Assembly: GCA_019113005.1 (NCBI GenBank)
Contig: DXIE01000021.1
Location: 1 to 63,117, forward strand
Reading direction: 5' to 3'
Origin: Candidatus Butyricicoccus avistercoris
Lineage (GTDB): Bacteria; Bacillota; Clostridia; Oscillospirales; Butyricicoccaceae
DNA: 63,117 nt
Within the stretch, counting starts at the first letter, position 1. Each line of letters begins with the position of its first letter. The position numbers and the translations under genes were made by a program. The notes beneath the pieces are model-generated. The model was not told where the DNA came from. It did not search any database and was given only the letters and a program-made list of their open reading frames with translations. Of this stretch, positions 42,415 through 51,989 are shown piece by piece.

Positions 42415-43737
42415 ATGGAATTTATAGGAACTCCAAAACAGTATGTTGAAGCAATTTCTGATTGTAAAGCACATATGGGTGAGTCTGTAACATTTAGAGG
42501 TACAGTTCATCGTGTGCGTGATATGTCTGATTTTGCATTTGTTGTAGTTCGTACAGATTATGGTCTTATACAGTGTATGTTCTCTGGTGAGATTGGCGGT
42601 TTAAATAAAACTGATATTAAAGATGCAATGGTTGTTGAGGTTACAGGTAAGGTTCATGAAGAACCTCGTGCAGAGCATGGATTTGAAGTTGTGCTGACTG
42701 ATATTAAAATCTTAGCAAAGCCAGCAGAACAGCTCCCTGTTCCTCTTGGCAAGAAGTATATGGGTCTATCTCTTGATGTTGACCTGCCACTTCGTCCTAT
42801 TACCCTGCGTCACCCTCGTAAGCGTGCGGTATTCCGTATTCAGGCTGCTATTGCTGATGGTTTCTCTGAATATATGATTAAACAAGGCTTTACCCATATT
42901 CACACACCAAAGATTGTTTCTTCAGGTGCTGAAGGTGGTGCTAATATCTTTAAGCTTGATTACTTCGGTCAGCAGGCTTATCTTGCACAGTCACCACAGT
43001 TTTATAAGCAATACACAGCAGGTATTTTTGGTCGTGTATTTGAAGTTGGTAATGTATACCGTGCAGAACGTCATAACACTTCACGTCACCTAAACGAATA
43101 TATTGGTCTTGACTTTGAGATGGCTTACATTGACTCTATGTATGATGTAATGGCTATGGAAACTGGTATGCTCAAGTATATGATGGAATACCTAAACACA
43201 CATGTTAAGGAAGAAATTGAGCTTTTAGGTGTTAAATTACCTGTTATTGATAAAATTCCTACAATCACCTTTGCTGAGGCTAAGGAAATTATGCAGGAAA
43301 AATATGGTCATAAGTCTAAAAACCGTTTTGACTTAAACCCAGATGAAGAAGTTATGCTTTGTAAATGGGCTCAAGAAGAACATAATAGTGAGTTCTGTTT
43401 TGTTACCCACTTCCCTTCTGCAAAACGTCCATTCTATGCTATGGACGATAAAGAAAATCCAAAGCTTGCTCTCTCCTTTGACTTACTGTTTAGAGGTCTT
43501 GAGATTACAACTGGCGGTCAGCGTATTAACGATTATGATGAGCAAATTCAAAAGCTGCGTGACCGTGATATGGACGAAACCCTGTTCGAGTCCTTTACAA
43601 TGATGCATAAGTATGGTATGCCACCTCATGGCGGTTTAGGTATCGGTCTTGAGCGTCTGACCATGCAACTTTTAGGTCAGCAAAATGTGCGTGATGCGTC
43701 TATGTTCCCTCGTGATATGACACGTCTTGTTCCATAA
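42415..43737 (+). CDS. aspS: Aspartyl-tRNA synthetase, archaeal-type (probably non-discriminating)
   Basis: About 440 residues; N-terminal OB-fold anticodon domain (1-105, VTFRGTVHRVRDMSDFAFVVV) and class II core with TPKIVSSGAEGGANIF, QSPQFYKQ, EVGNVYRAERHNTSRHLNEY and GLGIGLERLTM. It lacks the GAD insertion of bacterial AspRS (about 590 residues) and is the archaeal/AspS2 type. Such enzymes often charge both tRNA-Asp and tRNA-Asn, the latter then amidated by GatCAB. The start is uncertain: ATG 42415, or TTG 42406 closer to GAGAGG. Confidence 0.9.
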   Translation: MEFIGTPKQYVEAISDCKAHMGESVTFRGTVHRVRDMSDFAFVVVRTDYGLIQCMFSGEIGGLNKTDIKDAMVVEVTGKVHEEPRAEHGFEVVLTDIKILAKPAEQLPVPLGKKYMGLSLDVDLPLRPITLRHPRKRAVFRIQAAIADGFSEYMIKQGFTHIHTPKIVSSGAEGGANIFKLDYFGQQAYLAQSPQFYKQYTAGIFGRVFEVGNVYRAERHNTSRHLNEYIGLDFEMAYIDSMYDVMAMETGMLKYMMEYLNTHVKEEIELLGVKLPVIDKIPTITFAEAKEIMQEKYGHKSKNRFDLNPDEEVMLCKWAQEEHNSEFCFVTHFPSAKRPFYAMDDKENPKLALSFDLLFRGLEITTGGQRINDYDEQIQKLRDRDMDETLFESFTMMHKYGMPPHGGLGIGLERLTMQLLGQQNVRDASMFPRDMTRLVP

Positions 43738-43750
43738 TTTGATTAATTTT

Positions 43751-43790
43751 AATCAAGCTCTGAGGATAAACTCCACAGGGCTTGATTTTT
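43751..43790 (+). terminator. Terminator after aspS
   Basis: AATCAAGCTCTG (43751-43762) and CAGGGCTTGATT (43776-43787) with T-run. It ends 13 bases before the dus start. Confidence 0.88.
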
Positions 43791-43802
43791 TGGAGTTTAG
43801 AT

Positions 43803-44747
43803 ATGAAATATTATTTTGCCCCTCTTGAAGGATTAACTAATTATGTATATAGAAATATACATGCAGAGTATTTTGGTAAACTTGATAAATATTTTACACC
43901 ATTTTTAAGCCCTAATCAGAATAAAAAGTTTTCATCTCGTGAAAAAAATGATGTATTGCCTGAAAATAATGTTGGTTTAAATGTTATTCCACAGCTACTT
44001 ACTAATAATTCAGAGAATTTTATTTGGGGCTGTAATGAGCTTGAAAAAATAGGATATACTGAAGTAAATCTAAATTTAGGTTGTCCATCAGGCACAGTTG
44101 TATCTAAAAAGAAAGGTTCAGGTTTTTTAACAGAGCTTGATGTACTAGATAGATTTTTAGATAATATTTATAATAAAACAAATATAAATATATCTATAAA
44201 AACCAGACTTGGACGTTATTCTGCTGATGAATTTGAAGAAATACTAAACATTTTTAACAAATACCCTATTTATGAGCTTACGGTACACCCTCGTGTTCAG
44301 ACAGATTTTTATAAAAATCCTGTAAATAAAGATGCTTTTTATAAATATTTTGATAAGATAAAAGCACCTGTTTGCTATAATGGCGATATATTTACAGAAA
44401 GCGATTTAAAAATAGAAAAAGTAAACGCTGTTATGCTCGGTAGAGGTTTAATTGCAAATCCATTTTTTGTATCAAATATTAAGGGTGAAAATGTTTTTGA
44501 TAAGCAAATAATAAGAGAATTCCATGATAAACTATATAGCACATATAAAGAAACACTTTCTGGAGATGTGCCTGTTCTCCATAAAATGAAAGAAATTTGG
44601 TTTTATATGCATATTTTATTTAGTGCTAGTGAAACTGTATGGAAAAAGCTTAGAAAAGCTAAAAATTTAAAAGAGTATGAAATGTTAATAAACACTATAT
44701 TTTCATATGAATTAAATGAAAATCCAGTTTATTGTGGTTTGAAGTAA
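43803..44747 (+). CDS. tRNA-dihydrouridine synthase family protein
   Basis: 314 residues, FMN TIM barrel: YFAPLEGLTNYVYR, EVNLNLGCPSGTVVSKKKGSG with catalytic Cys in GCP, SIKTRLG, LTVHPR, VCYNGDI and VMLGRGLIANP. It reduces uridine in tRNA. It differs from Bacillus DusB and is the shorter type frequent in anaerobes. Start ATG 43803 with GGAG 8 bases upstream. Confidence 0.9.
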   Translation: MKYYFAPLEGLTNYVYRNIHAEYFGKLDKYFTPFLSPNQNKKFSSREKNDVLPENNVGLNVIPQLLTNNSENFIWGCNELEKIGYTEVNLNLGCPSGTVVSKKKGSGFLTELDVLDRFLDNIYNKTNINISIKTRLGRYSADEFEEILNIFNKYPIYELTVHPRVQTDFYKNPVNKDAFYKYFDKIKAPVCYNGDIFTESDLKIEKVNAVMLGRGLIANPFFVSNIKGENVFDKQIIREFHDKLYSTYKETLSGDVPVLHKMKEIWFYMHILFSASETVWKKLRKAKNLKEYEMLINTIFSYELNENPVYCGLK

Positions 44748-44753
44748 GCAAAA

Positions 44754-44782
44754 GGCATTGCAAATTAACCTTCTGCAATGCC
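44754..44782. terminator. Bidirectional terminator between dus and small gene
   Basis: GGCATTGCA (44754-44762) and TGCAATGCC (44774-44782), perfect 9-bp stem; T-rich after it on plus, A-rich before it (T-run on minus). Confidence 0.75.
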
Positions 44783-44798
44783 CTTTACTTTTATAAAA

Positions 44799-44981
44799 TT
44801 ATCCCATCATACTATTACTGATATCATGTGCTGCTTTTTTTGCTGCATGTGACATATTTTTAGCTGAATTTTTTACAGCTCGTCTTGTTGATGGGTTGCT
44901 CATTGCACCTGTTGCCATTGCAGAAACAACTGCACCTGCTACCATGCCTGCCATACCTGTAATAATTGGAGTCATTCTCAT
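44799..44981 (-). CDS. Small glycine-zipper-like protein, 60 residues
   Basis: Residues 5-27 (PIITGMAGMVAGAVVSAMATGAM) form a Gly/Ala-rich hydrophobic helix with GxxxG-like spacing; the rest is basic and Ala/Ser-rich (RRAVKNSAKNMSHAAKKAAHD). AGGAGG lies about 9 bases before the ATG, so it looks like a real gene. No family is recognised; a small membrane-associated protein similar in style to YtxH-like proteins. Confidence 0.65.
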   Translation of the reverse strand: MRMTPIITGMAGMVAGAVVSAMATGAMSNPSTRRAVKNSAKNMSHAAKKAAHDISNSMMG

Positions 44982-45215
44982 TTTAAAATCTCCTCCTTGT
45001 GTTTATTAAAGTCTTTTTAATTGACTTCGAAATAAGTTTGCCCGTTAAATCTAAAATTTTGCATATCAATAAACACCAGTTTTTCGCTAATTTTCTATCT
45101 ATAATAGAGTAAAATAAATGTATATATAATGATAATTTTATCTATAATATAACTAGCACTGATAGAAATATCAAAAAACATGGTTTTATATTTTGATTTT
45201 TTATATATTTCATAC

Positions 45216-45244
45216 TTGCAATGTTTTAAAGTTTCAGTTATAAT
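45216..45244 (+). promoter_or_regulatory. Promoter of pyr operon
   Basis: TTGCAA (45216-45221) and TATAAT (45239-45244), 17-base spacer; transcript would start about 45251. Confidence 0.82.
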
Positions 45245-45250
45245 ACTAAC

Positions 45251-45400
45251 AATATAAATGCTAGTCTACCTTTAAGTGAGGAACTGTGAGTCCTACAAGG
45301 TCGAAGTTAAGTTGATATTTTTACGCTACATTTGTGTCTAAAATTAGGGGTGTAGTGTGTCTGTTTAAAGCTTCTCGACCTTGTTCGGGAAGCTTTTTTT
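45251..45400 (+). promoter_or_regulatory. PyrR-dependent attenuator leader
   Basis: AGTCCTACAAGGTC (45289-45302) matches the PyrR-binding consensus ARUCCNGNGAGGYU at most positions. AAGGTCGAAG (45297-45306) can pair with CTTC-CGACCTT (45371-45382) as antiterminator; the terminator pairs AAAGCTTC (45367-45374) with GAAGCTTT (45389-45396) and ends in a T-run. PyrR with UMP bound would favour termination. Confidence 0.9.
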
Positions 45401-45419
45401 GATAAAAGGAGTGATGTGT

Positions 45420-45956
45420 TTGCAGAAAAAAGCGGAAATTATGGATGCAAGTGCAATGCAACGTGCTCTGACTCGTATAGCATTTCAAATTATTGAAAAA
45501 AATCATGGTGTCAAAAATGTGGTTCTTGCAGGTGTTCGAACCCGTGGAGTTCCCCTAGCTAAGAGAATTGCAAATAAAATCGGTGAGGTTGAAGGCGTTA
45601 CACCTGATGTGATAGAGCTTGATATATCTCAGCTTAGAGATGATTTACCTCGTGAGGAAAATCAAAAAGTAATATCTTTTCCCGATATTCCAAGCCTTCA
45701 AAATAAAATTGTTATTTTAGTAGATGACGTTTTATATACTGGAAGAACCGTAAGAGCTGGAATGGACGCAATACTTAAAATGGGTAGAGCTAGTTGTATT
45801 CAGCTTGCAGTTATGATTGATAGAGGTCATCGTGAGCTGCCTATTCGTCCTGATTATGTGGGCAAAAATTTACCTACTTCCCAATCAGAAAGAGTATGTG
45901 TAAATTTAAATGAAATTGACGGCTTTGATACAGTCGTAATACTAGAAAAAAAATAA
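45420..45956 (+). CDS. pyrR: Bifunctional pyr operon regulator/uracil phosphoribosyltransferase
   Basis: 178 residues, aligning end to end with Bacillus PyrR. The TTG at 45420 gives [20 protein letters not shown] and has AAAGGAG 8 bases upstream; an ATG at 45414 is too close to the site. Motifs: [11 protein letters not shown]-like [35 protein letters not shown] (PRPP loop), and [20 protein letters not shown]. It binds the leader RNA just upstream and also has UPRT activity. Confidence 0.96.
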   Translation: MQKKAEIMDASAMQRALTRIAFQIIEKNHGVKNVVLAGVRTRGVPLAKRIANKIGEVEGVTPDVIELDISQLRDDLPREENQKVISFPDIPSLQNKIVILVDDVLYTGRTVRAGMDAILKMGRASCIQLAVMIDRGHRELPIRPDYVGKNLPTSQSERVCVNLNEIDGFDTVVILEKK

Positions 45957-45972
45957 TAGGAGAAAAATAATT

Positions 45973-46887
45973 ATGTCTATTCAAAAATTAGTTGAAAATA
46001 TTAAGGCAAAGGGCAATCCAACAGTTGCAGGTCTTGACGCAAGACTTGAGTATATTCCAGAGTGTTTAGTTGAAGATATTCGCAAAGAACATGGTGCAAC
46101 ACTAGAGGCTGCCGCAATGGCTATGCTTCGCTTTAACAAGGGTCTTATTGATGCTCTTTATGATATTGTTCCAGCTATTAAGCCACAGGCTGCTTATTAT
46201 GAGCTTTTAGGTCCAGCAGGTGCAAGTATTTTAAAAGAAACTATCAGCTATGCACAAGAAAAAGGTATGTATGTAATTGCTGATATTAAGCGTAATGACA
46301 TTGGTGCTACTGCTTCCGCTTATGCAGAGGCTTATCTTGGTAAGTCAAATGTTTGGGGTGAGGAACTTCCAGTTTACAACTGCGAAAGTGCTACTGTAAA
46401 TGCTTATCTTGGCACTGATGGCATTGAGCCTTTCTTAAAGGAATGTCGTGCAAGAGAAAAGAGCATTTTTGTTCTGGTTAAGACCTCTAATCCATCATCT
46501 GGTGAGTTTCAAAACCGTGATATGGAGGGTAAACCATTATTTGTTCGTGTAGCTGAAAAAATGAACGAATGGGGCGAAGGTTTAGATACTCCTTGTGGTT
46601 ATAACCAAGTTGGTGCAGTTGTAGGTGCTACTTATCCAGAAGAACAAAAAATCGTTCGTAGTCTAATTCCTAAAGCTTATTTCTTAGTTCCAGGTTACGG
46701 TGCTCAGGGTGCTACTGCAAAGGATATTGCTAATGCATTTAATGATGACGGTCTTGGAGCGATTGTAAACTCCTCTCGTGGTATTATGTGTGCATGGAAG
46801 AAAACTAACAATAACGGTACAGATTATCAAGAAGCTGCTCGTGCAGAAGCTATCCGTATGCGTGATGATATTGTAAGTGCAATCTAA
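45973..46887 (+). CDS. pyrF: Orotidine 5'-phosphate decarboxylase (PyrF type 2)
   Basis: 304 residues, the long type 2 form. GLDARLEYIPE near the start, active-site ADIKRNDIGATASAYAEAYL, VLVKTSNPSS and LVPGYGAQGA are visible. Catalyses OMP to UMP. AGGAG about 10 bases before the ATG. Confidence 0.95.
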   Translation: MSIQKLVENIKAKGNPTVAGLDARLEYIPECLVEDIRKEHGATLEAAAMAMLRFNKGLIDALYDIVPAIKPQAAYYELLGPAGASILKETISYAQEKGMYVIADIKRNDIGATASAYAEAYLGKSNVWGEELPVYNCESATVNAYLGTDGIEPFLKECRAREKSIFVLVKTSNPSSGEFQNRDMEGKPLFVRVAEKMNEWGEGLDTPCGYNQVGAVVGATYPEEQKIVRSLIPKAYFLVPGYGAQGATAKDIANAFNDDGLGAIVNSSRGIMCAWKKTNNNGTDYQEAARAEAIRMRDDIVSAI

Positions 46888-46939
46888 GTAAAGATAAACC
46901 ATATTATTAATTTTTTAATATAAACAAAGGAGTCCGATT

Positions 46940-48031
46940 ATGAAAAAAGCATTTCTACTCCTCGCAGATGGCACACTGTTTGAAGGTACAGCGTGTGGAT
47001 ATGAAGGTAAATCAATCGGCGAGGTTGTATTTAATACTGGTATGGCAGGCTATCAGGAAGTATTAACTGACCCATCTTATTATGGTCAAATAGTTACTAT
47101 GACATATCCGCTTGTTGGTAACTATGGCATAAACTTTGAAGATTATGAATCACATAAGAGTTGGGTTTCAGGTTTTATTATGCGTGAGATTTGTGAGTAT
47201 CCATCAAACTGGCGTTGCAGACATACTCTTGATGACTATTTAAAAAGCCAGAAAGTAGTCGGACTACAAGGCATTGATACCCGAAAACTGACCAGAATTT
47301 TGAGAAATTCAGGTGTTATGAACGGTATTATTTATACCGAGGGTCATGAGCCAACCGAGCAAGATATTAACGAGATGAAACAATATATTGTAAAAGATGC
47401 TGTAAGCACTGTAACATGTAAACAGCCATCTATTTGCAAGGCTGAGGGTGAAACCAAATATAAAGTTGCACTTTTGGACTTTGGTGTTAAGTATAATATC
47501 GAGCGTGAGCTTCAAGCAAGAGGTTGTGAAGTTACTATTCTCCCTGGGGATACAAACCCAGATGAAATTATAAACGGTGGTTACGATGGTGTTATGCTTA
47601 CAAATGGCCCTGGAGACCCAGCTGAAAACACTGAGATTATAAAAAATATCAAGGTTTTAGTTGAATCTAATATCCCTATGTTTGGTATTTGTTTAGGTCA
47701 TCAGCTTATGGCTTTGTCAATCGGTGCTAAAACTGAAAAAATGCGTTTTGGTCATCGAGGAGTAAATCACCCTGTTAAGGATTTACAAATAGACAGAACT
47801 TATATAACCAGTCAAAACCATGGTTATGCAGTTGTAGCCGAAAGCGTAGACCCTAAAATTGCTACTGTTAGATATGTAAACTTAAATGATGGCTCGGTAG
47901 AAGGTCTGGATTATGTTAATTATCCTGTATTTACCGTTCAGTTCCACCCAGAAGTTTGCCCAGGTCCACAGGATACATCTTTCCTATTTGACCGCTTTTT
48001 AAGCAATATTAAAAATGGAGGAAACAAGTAA
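46940..48031 (+). CDS. carA: Carbamoyl-phosphate synthase small subunit
   Basis: 363 residues. N-terminal LLLADGTLFEGTACG and the class I glutaminase domain with catalytic Cys in FGICLGHQLMALS, and His/Glu in QFHPEVCPGP. Supplies ammonia from glutamine to CarB. AAAGGAG precedes ATG. Confidence 0.97.
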   Translation: MKKAFLLLADGTLFEGTACGYEGKSIGEVVFNTGMAGYQEVLTDPSYYGQIVTMTYPLVGNYGINFEDYESHKSWVSGFIMREICEYPSNWRCRHTLDDYLKSQKVVGLQGIDTRKLTRILRNSGVMNGIIYTEGHEPTEQDINEMKQYIVKDAVSTVTCKQPSICKAEGETKYKVALLDFGVKYNIERELQARGCEVTILPGDTNPDEIINGGYDGVMLTNGPGDPAENTEIIKNIKVLVESNIPMFGICLGHQLMALSIGAKTEKMRFGHRGVNHPVKDLQIDRTYITSQNHGYAVVAESVDPKIATVRYVNLNDGSVEGLDYVNYPVFTVQFHPEVCPGPQDTSFLFDRFLSNIKNGGNK

Positions 48032-48032
48032 A

Positions 48033-51000
48033 ATGCCTTTAAGAAGTGATATTAAAAAAGTAATGGTACTTGGTTCTGGCCCTATTGTAATCGGTCAGGC
48101 TGCTGAATTTGACTATGCAGGTACACAGGCTTGTAGAGCATTGCGTGAAGAAGGTTTGGAAGTTGTACTTGTAAACTCCAACCCTGCTACTATTATGACT
48201 GATAAAGCTATGGCAGATAAGGTTTATATTGAGCCTATGACCATAGAGGCTGTTAAAGAAATCATAAAAAAGGAACGTCCTGACTCTTTGCTCCCAAACC
48301 TTGGCGGTCAAACAGGCTTAAACCTTGCTATGGAGCTTTGCGAAGAAGGTTTTCTTGATGAAATGGGTGTAAAACTGCTTGGTGCAAACCCTACAACTAT
48401 CGCAAAAGCTGAAGACCGTCAAATGTTTAAGGACACTATGGAGAAAATCGGTGAACCTGTTATTGCATCTAAAGTTGTGCATACAGTTGAAGATGCGGTT
48501 GCATTTACTGAAGAAATTGGTCTTCCTGTAATTATTCGTCCTGCTTATACCCTTGGTGGTACAGGTGGCGGCATTGCTTACACTTGGGACGAACTGCGTG
48601 AGATTGCAGCATCGGGTATTTTACATTCTCGTGTTGATGAAATTCTGGTCGAAAAGTGTATCACTGGCTGGAAAGAAGTAGAATATGAGGTAATGCGTGA
48701 CGGTAAGGGTAACGCAATAACAATTTGTAACATGGAAAATGTTGACCCTGTTGGTGTTCATACTGGTGACTCAGTGGTTGTTGCTCCTTCTCAAACCCTT
48801 TGTGATAAAGAATATCAAATGCTAAGAACTTCTGCACTTAATATTATCACTGAGTTAGGTATTGAGGGCGGTTGTAATGTACAGTTTGCCCTCCACCCTA
48901 CTTCATTTGAATATGCTGTAATTGAAGTTAACCCTCGTGTATCACGTTCCTCTGCCCTAGCATCTAAGGCAACTGGTTATCCAATCGCTAAGGTAACTGC
49001 AAAAATCGCTGTTGGTTATGGTCTCGATGAGATTATTAATGCGGTTACAGGTAAAACTTATGCTTGTTTTGAACCTACTATTGACTATATTGTAGCAAAG
49101 TTCCCACGTTGGCCATTTGATAAGTTTGTATATGCTGATAACTCTCTTGGCACTCAAATGAAGGCTACTGGTGAAGTTATGGCTATTGCCCCATCTTTTG
49201 AGCAAGCTATGATGAAGTCTGTTCGTGGTGCAGAAATTAAGCTTGATTCTCTCATTATGCCAAGACTTCAAAAGCTTTCTGATGATGAAATTAAAGAGCG
49301 AGTAGCAAAAACAAACGATGAACGTCTATTTGTTATCTGTGAAGCTTTCCGCAGAGATATTATGACCATTGAAGAAGTGTTTGATATCACAAAGATTGAT
49401 ACTTGGTTCTTACATGGCTTTATGAATATCGTAAATATGGAAAAAGAGCTTGCAAGCTGTGAGGCTTTAACCGAAGATATTTATTTAAGAGCTAAAAAGT
49501 TAGGTTTCCTTGATAAAACTATCGAGCAGATGAGCGGCAAACAAATCGGAGATTTAAAACGTCTACCTGTTTATAAAACAGTTGACACTTGTGCAGCTGA
49601 GTTTGATGCTGAAACACCTTACTACTACTCTACTTTTGACGATGAAACAGAGGTTAAACCATCAGATGGACGTAAAAAGGTGTTAGTTCTCGGTTCTGGA
49701 CCTATTCGTATTGGTCAAGGTATCGAATTTGACTACTGTTCTGTTCACTCTGTATGGGCACTCAAGGAACTGGGTTGCGAAACAGTTATCATAAATAATA
49801 ACCCAGAAACAGTTTCAACTGACTTTGATACAGCAGATAGACTTTACTTTGAGCCTCTAACTCCAGAAGATGTTGAGGGTGTTATAAATGCTGAAAAACC
49901 AGACGCAGCTATTGTACAGTTTGGCGGTCAAACAGCAATTAATCTTGCTGAACATGTAGAAAAACTAGGTATTCCTATTTTAGGCACTCCAGCTTGGTCT
50001 ATTGATGCAGCTGAAGATAGAGAAAAATTTGATGTTATCCTTGAAAAATGTGGTATTCCTCGCCCTAAGGGTGATACAGTTATGACCGAAGATGAGGCAG
50101 TTGAAGTTGCAGAGCGTTTGGGTTATCCTGTACTTGTTCGTCCATCTTATGTACTTGGTGGTCAAGGCATGGAAATCGCATTCTCTGAAGATGATGTTCG
50201 TGAATTTATGAAGGTTATCACAAGAAATAAGGTTGAAAATCCTGTACTTGTTGATAAATATATGATGGGCAGAGAAATCGAAGTTGATGCTATCTGTGAT
50301 GGCGATAATATACTAATCCCAGGTATTATGGAGCATTTTGAGCGTGCAGGCGTTCACTCTGGTGACTCTATCTCAATCTATCCTTCAATTAACATAGAGC
50401 AAAAACATAAAGACACCATAATTAAATATACTGAGTCTTTAGCTAAGAACCTTGCTGTACTTGGTCTGGTAAATATTCAGTTTGTTTTATATAATGATGA
50501 AGTTTATGTTATTGAGGTAAACCCACGTTCTTCTCGTACTGTGCCTTATATTTCAAAGGTTACAGGTGTACCTATGGTAGACCTTGCAACACGTTGTATG
50601 TTTGGCGAGAAGCTCAAAGATATGGGCTACGGTACTGGTCTATATAAGGAAAGCGATTACTATGCTGTAAAAGTTCCTGTATTCTCATTCCAGAAACTGC
50701 GTGACCTTGATACTCAACTTGGCCCAGAAATGAAATCTACTGGTGAGGTTCTTGGTGTATCTAAATCATTTAAAGAGGCACTCTTTAAGGGTCTTGTTGG
50801 TGCTGGTTATAAAATGCAAAAGAAAACTGGTGCAGTAGTAATTTCTGTCCGTCCTGCGGATAAACAAGAAGCTGTTTCTATTGCAAGCCGTTTTGAAGCT
50901 CTTGGATATGAGCTTTATGCAACAAGTGGTACTGCAAACACATTTAACCGTCACATGGTTGCTACTAATATGGTTTATAATGCATCAGAGCCAGATAAAC

Positions 51001-51230
51001 ACCCTAATATTCTGGATATGATACAAGAAGGTGCAGTAGATTATGTTGTTTCCACATCTGCAAAGGGACGTCACCCAGAACGTGCTAGTGTAAAAATTCG
51101 TCGTGCAGCAGTTGAACATTCTATACCATGTTTGACAGCTATTGATACAGCAAATGCACTTTTAAGTTGCTTAGAGTCTGGTATGAAAATAGAAAACTGT
51201 GAAATGATTGATATTAACACAATTAGATAA
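48033..51230 (+). CDS. carB: Carbamoyl-phosphate synthase large subunit
   Basis: 1065 residues, full length with two ATP-grasp halves (each opening KVMVLGSGPIVIGQAAEFDY or KVLVLGSGPIRIGQGIEFDY) and a C-terminal MGS-like allosteric domain (about 930-1065). The frame opens 6 codons earlier, but ATG 48033 (MPLRSDIKK) has GGAGG upstream and lies 1 base after the carA stop. Last gene of the operon; pyrB, C, D, E, K are elsewhere. Confidence 0.97.
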   Translation: MPLRSDIKKVMVLGSGPIVIGQAAEFDYAGTQACRALREEGLEVVLVNSNPATIMTDKAMADKVYIEPMTIEAVKEIIKKERPDSLLPNLGGQTGLNLAMELCEEGFLDEMGVKLLGANPTTIAKAEDRQMFKDTMEKIGEPVIASKVVHTVEDAVAFTEEIGLPVIIRPAYTLGGTGGGIAYTWDELREIAASGILHSRVDEILVEKCITGWKEVEYEVMRDGKGNAITICNMENVDPVGVHTGDSVVVAPSQTLCDKEYQMLRTSALNIITELGIEGGCNVQFALHPTSFEYAVIEVNPRVSRSSALASKATGYPIAKVTAKIAVGYGLDEIINAVTGKTYACFEPTIDYIVAKFPRWPFDKFVYADNSLGTQMKATGEVMAIAPSFEQAMMKSVRGAEIKLDSLIMPRLQKLSDDEIKERVAKTNDERLFVICEAFRRDIMTIEEVFDITKIDTWFLHGFMNIVNMEKELASCEALTEDIYLRAKKLGFLDKTIEQMSGKQIGDLKRLPVYKTVDTCAAEFDAETPYYYSTFDDETEVKPSDGRKKVLVLGSGPIRIGQGIEFDYCSVHSVWALKELGCETVIINNNPETVSTDFDTADRLYFEPLTPEDVEGVINAEKPDAAIVQFGGQTAINLAEHVEKLGIPILGTPAWSIDAAEDREKFDVILEKCGIPRPKGDTVMTEDEAVEVAERLGYPVLVRPSYVLGGQGMEIAFSEDDVREFMKVITRNKVENPVLVDKYMMGREIEVDAICDGDNILIPGIMEHFERAGVHSGDSISIYPSINIEQKHKDTIIKYTESLAKNLAVLGLVNIQFVLYNDEVYVIEVNPRSSRTVPYISKVTGVPMVDLATRCMFGEKLKDMGYGTGLYKESDYYAVKVPVFSFQKLRDLDTQLGPEMKSTGEVLGVSKSFKEALFKGLVGAGYKMQKKTGAVVISVRPADKQEAVSIASRFEALGYELYATSGTANTFNRHMVATNMVYNASEPDKHPNILDMIQEGAVDYVVSTSAKGRHPERASVKIRRAAVEHSIPCLTAIDTANALLSCLESGMKIENCEMIDINTIR

Positions 51231-51239
51231 ATATCAAAA

Positions 51240-51267
51240 AAGAGAGTTTCAAAGCTGAAACTCTCTT
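51240..51267. terminator. Shared terminator of carB and bioY
   Basis: AAGAGAGTTTCA and TGAAACTCTCTT (51240-51251, 51256-51267) form a 12-bp stem with 4-nt loop. T-run follows only on the minus strand, for bioY; on plus it may still stop carB transcripts weakly. Confidence 0.85.
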
Positions 51268-51848
51268 TCAGTTTGTGTATTTGTTCTAGTACCTGCAACA
51301 GCCCAAAAAGAAGAAATAGCAGGTGTTACACGTTTTAAAATCATGGTGCTAATTACACAAAGTAGAATATCTCCAGGTAATGGTAAAACAGCACAAGCTA
51401 TTATCATATCCATAATATTTTTTCCGCTTTGTAAGTAGAAGTTAGTAATCCAAACATAATAAATTGTACCAAAGACAAAAACAAGAATAAGATTTAACAT
51501 ACTAGCCGTAAACCATTGCCACTTACCTGCTCCGAATTTTTCAACAAACCAACCAGCAGCATATGCCCCAACAGCAAACATAACTAGAAAACCAAAGGTA
51601 GGCTGAAATATGTAAACTATACCGCCTCCACCTGTAAAAATAGGTAAACCTAATAAACCTATAATTACATAAGCACCGATTGATGCTCCACCTAAGCGTT
51701 TGCCTAAAATTAACCCTGCTAAATTGGTGAACAAAAATTGTAGAGTTATAGGACAAAGTGGCATTGGAATTTTAAGAAAAGCTCCTGCGGCTGCAAGTGC
51801 TGTAAATAAAGAACAAAGAGTTAATTGTTTTGTTGATATTTTTTGCAT
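51249..51848 (-). CDS. bioY: Biotin transporter BioY
   Basis: 199 residues, about six membrane segments; KIPMPLCPITLQFLFTNLAG, GLLGLPIFTGGGGIVYIFQPTFGFL and the late LPGDILLCVIST match BioY, the S component of the biotin ECF transporter. ATG 51848 has AGGGGG 8 bases upstream; an ATG at 51854 is closer to the site. The last six codons lie inside the terminator hairpin. No biotin synthesis genes are nearby. Confidence 0.93.
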   Translation of the reverse strand: MQKISTKQLTLCSLFTALAAAGAFLKIPMPLCPITLQFLFTNLAGLILGKRLGGASIGAYVIIGLLGLPIFTGGGGIVYIFQPTFGFLVMFAVGAYAAGWFVEKFGAGKWQWFTASMLNLILVFVFGTIYYVWITNFYLQSGKNIMDMIIACAVLPLPGDILLCVISTMILKRVTPAISSFWAVAGTRTNTQTEREFQL

Positions 51849-51989
51849 AAGCATAACCCCCTTATCAAATATAGTAAACGGTTTTGCTTTTAATATCAAC
51901 TATAAATTTAAAACAGGTTTACAATAATAAATTTATATACAAGTATTTTATATTGTGATACTATAAAACAAAAAGGAGTGTAAATTAAA

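Noticed and set aside
51855-51930. BirA operator upstream of bioY
   Set aside because: TTGTAAAC and GTTTAC elements are present but about 38 bases apart, too far for a BirA half-site pair (about 14-16).
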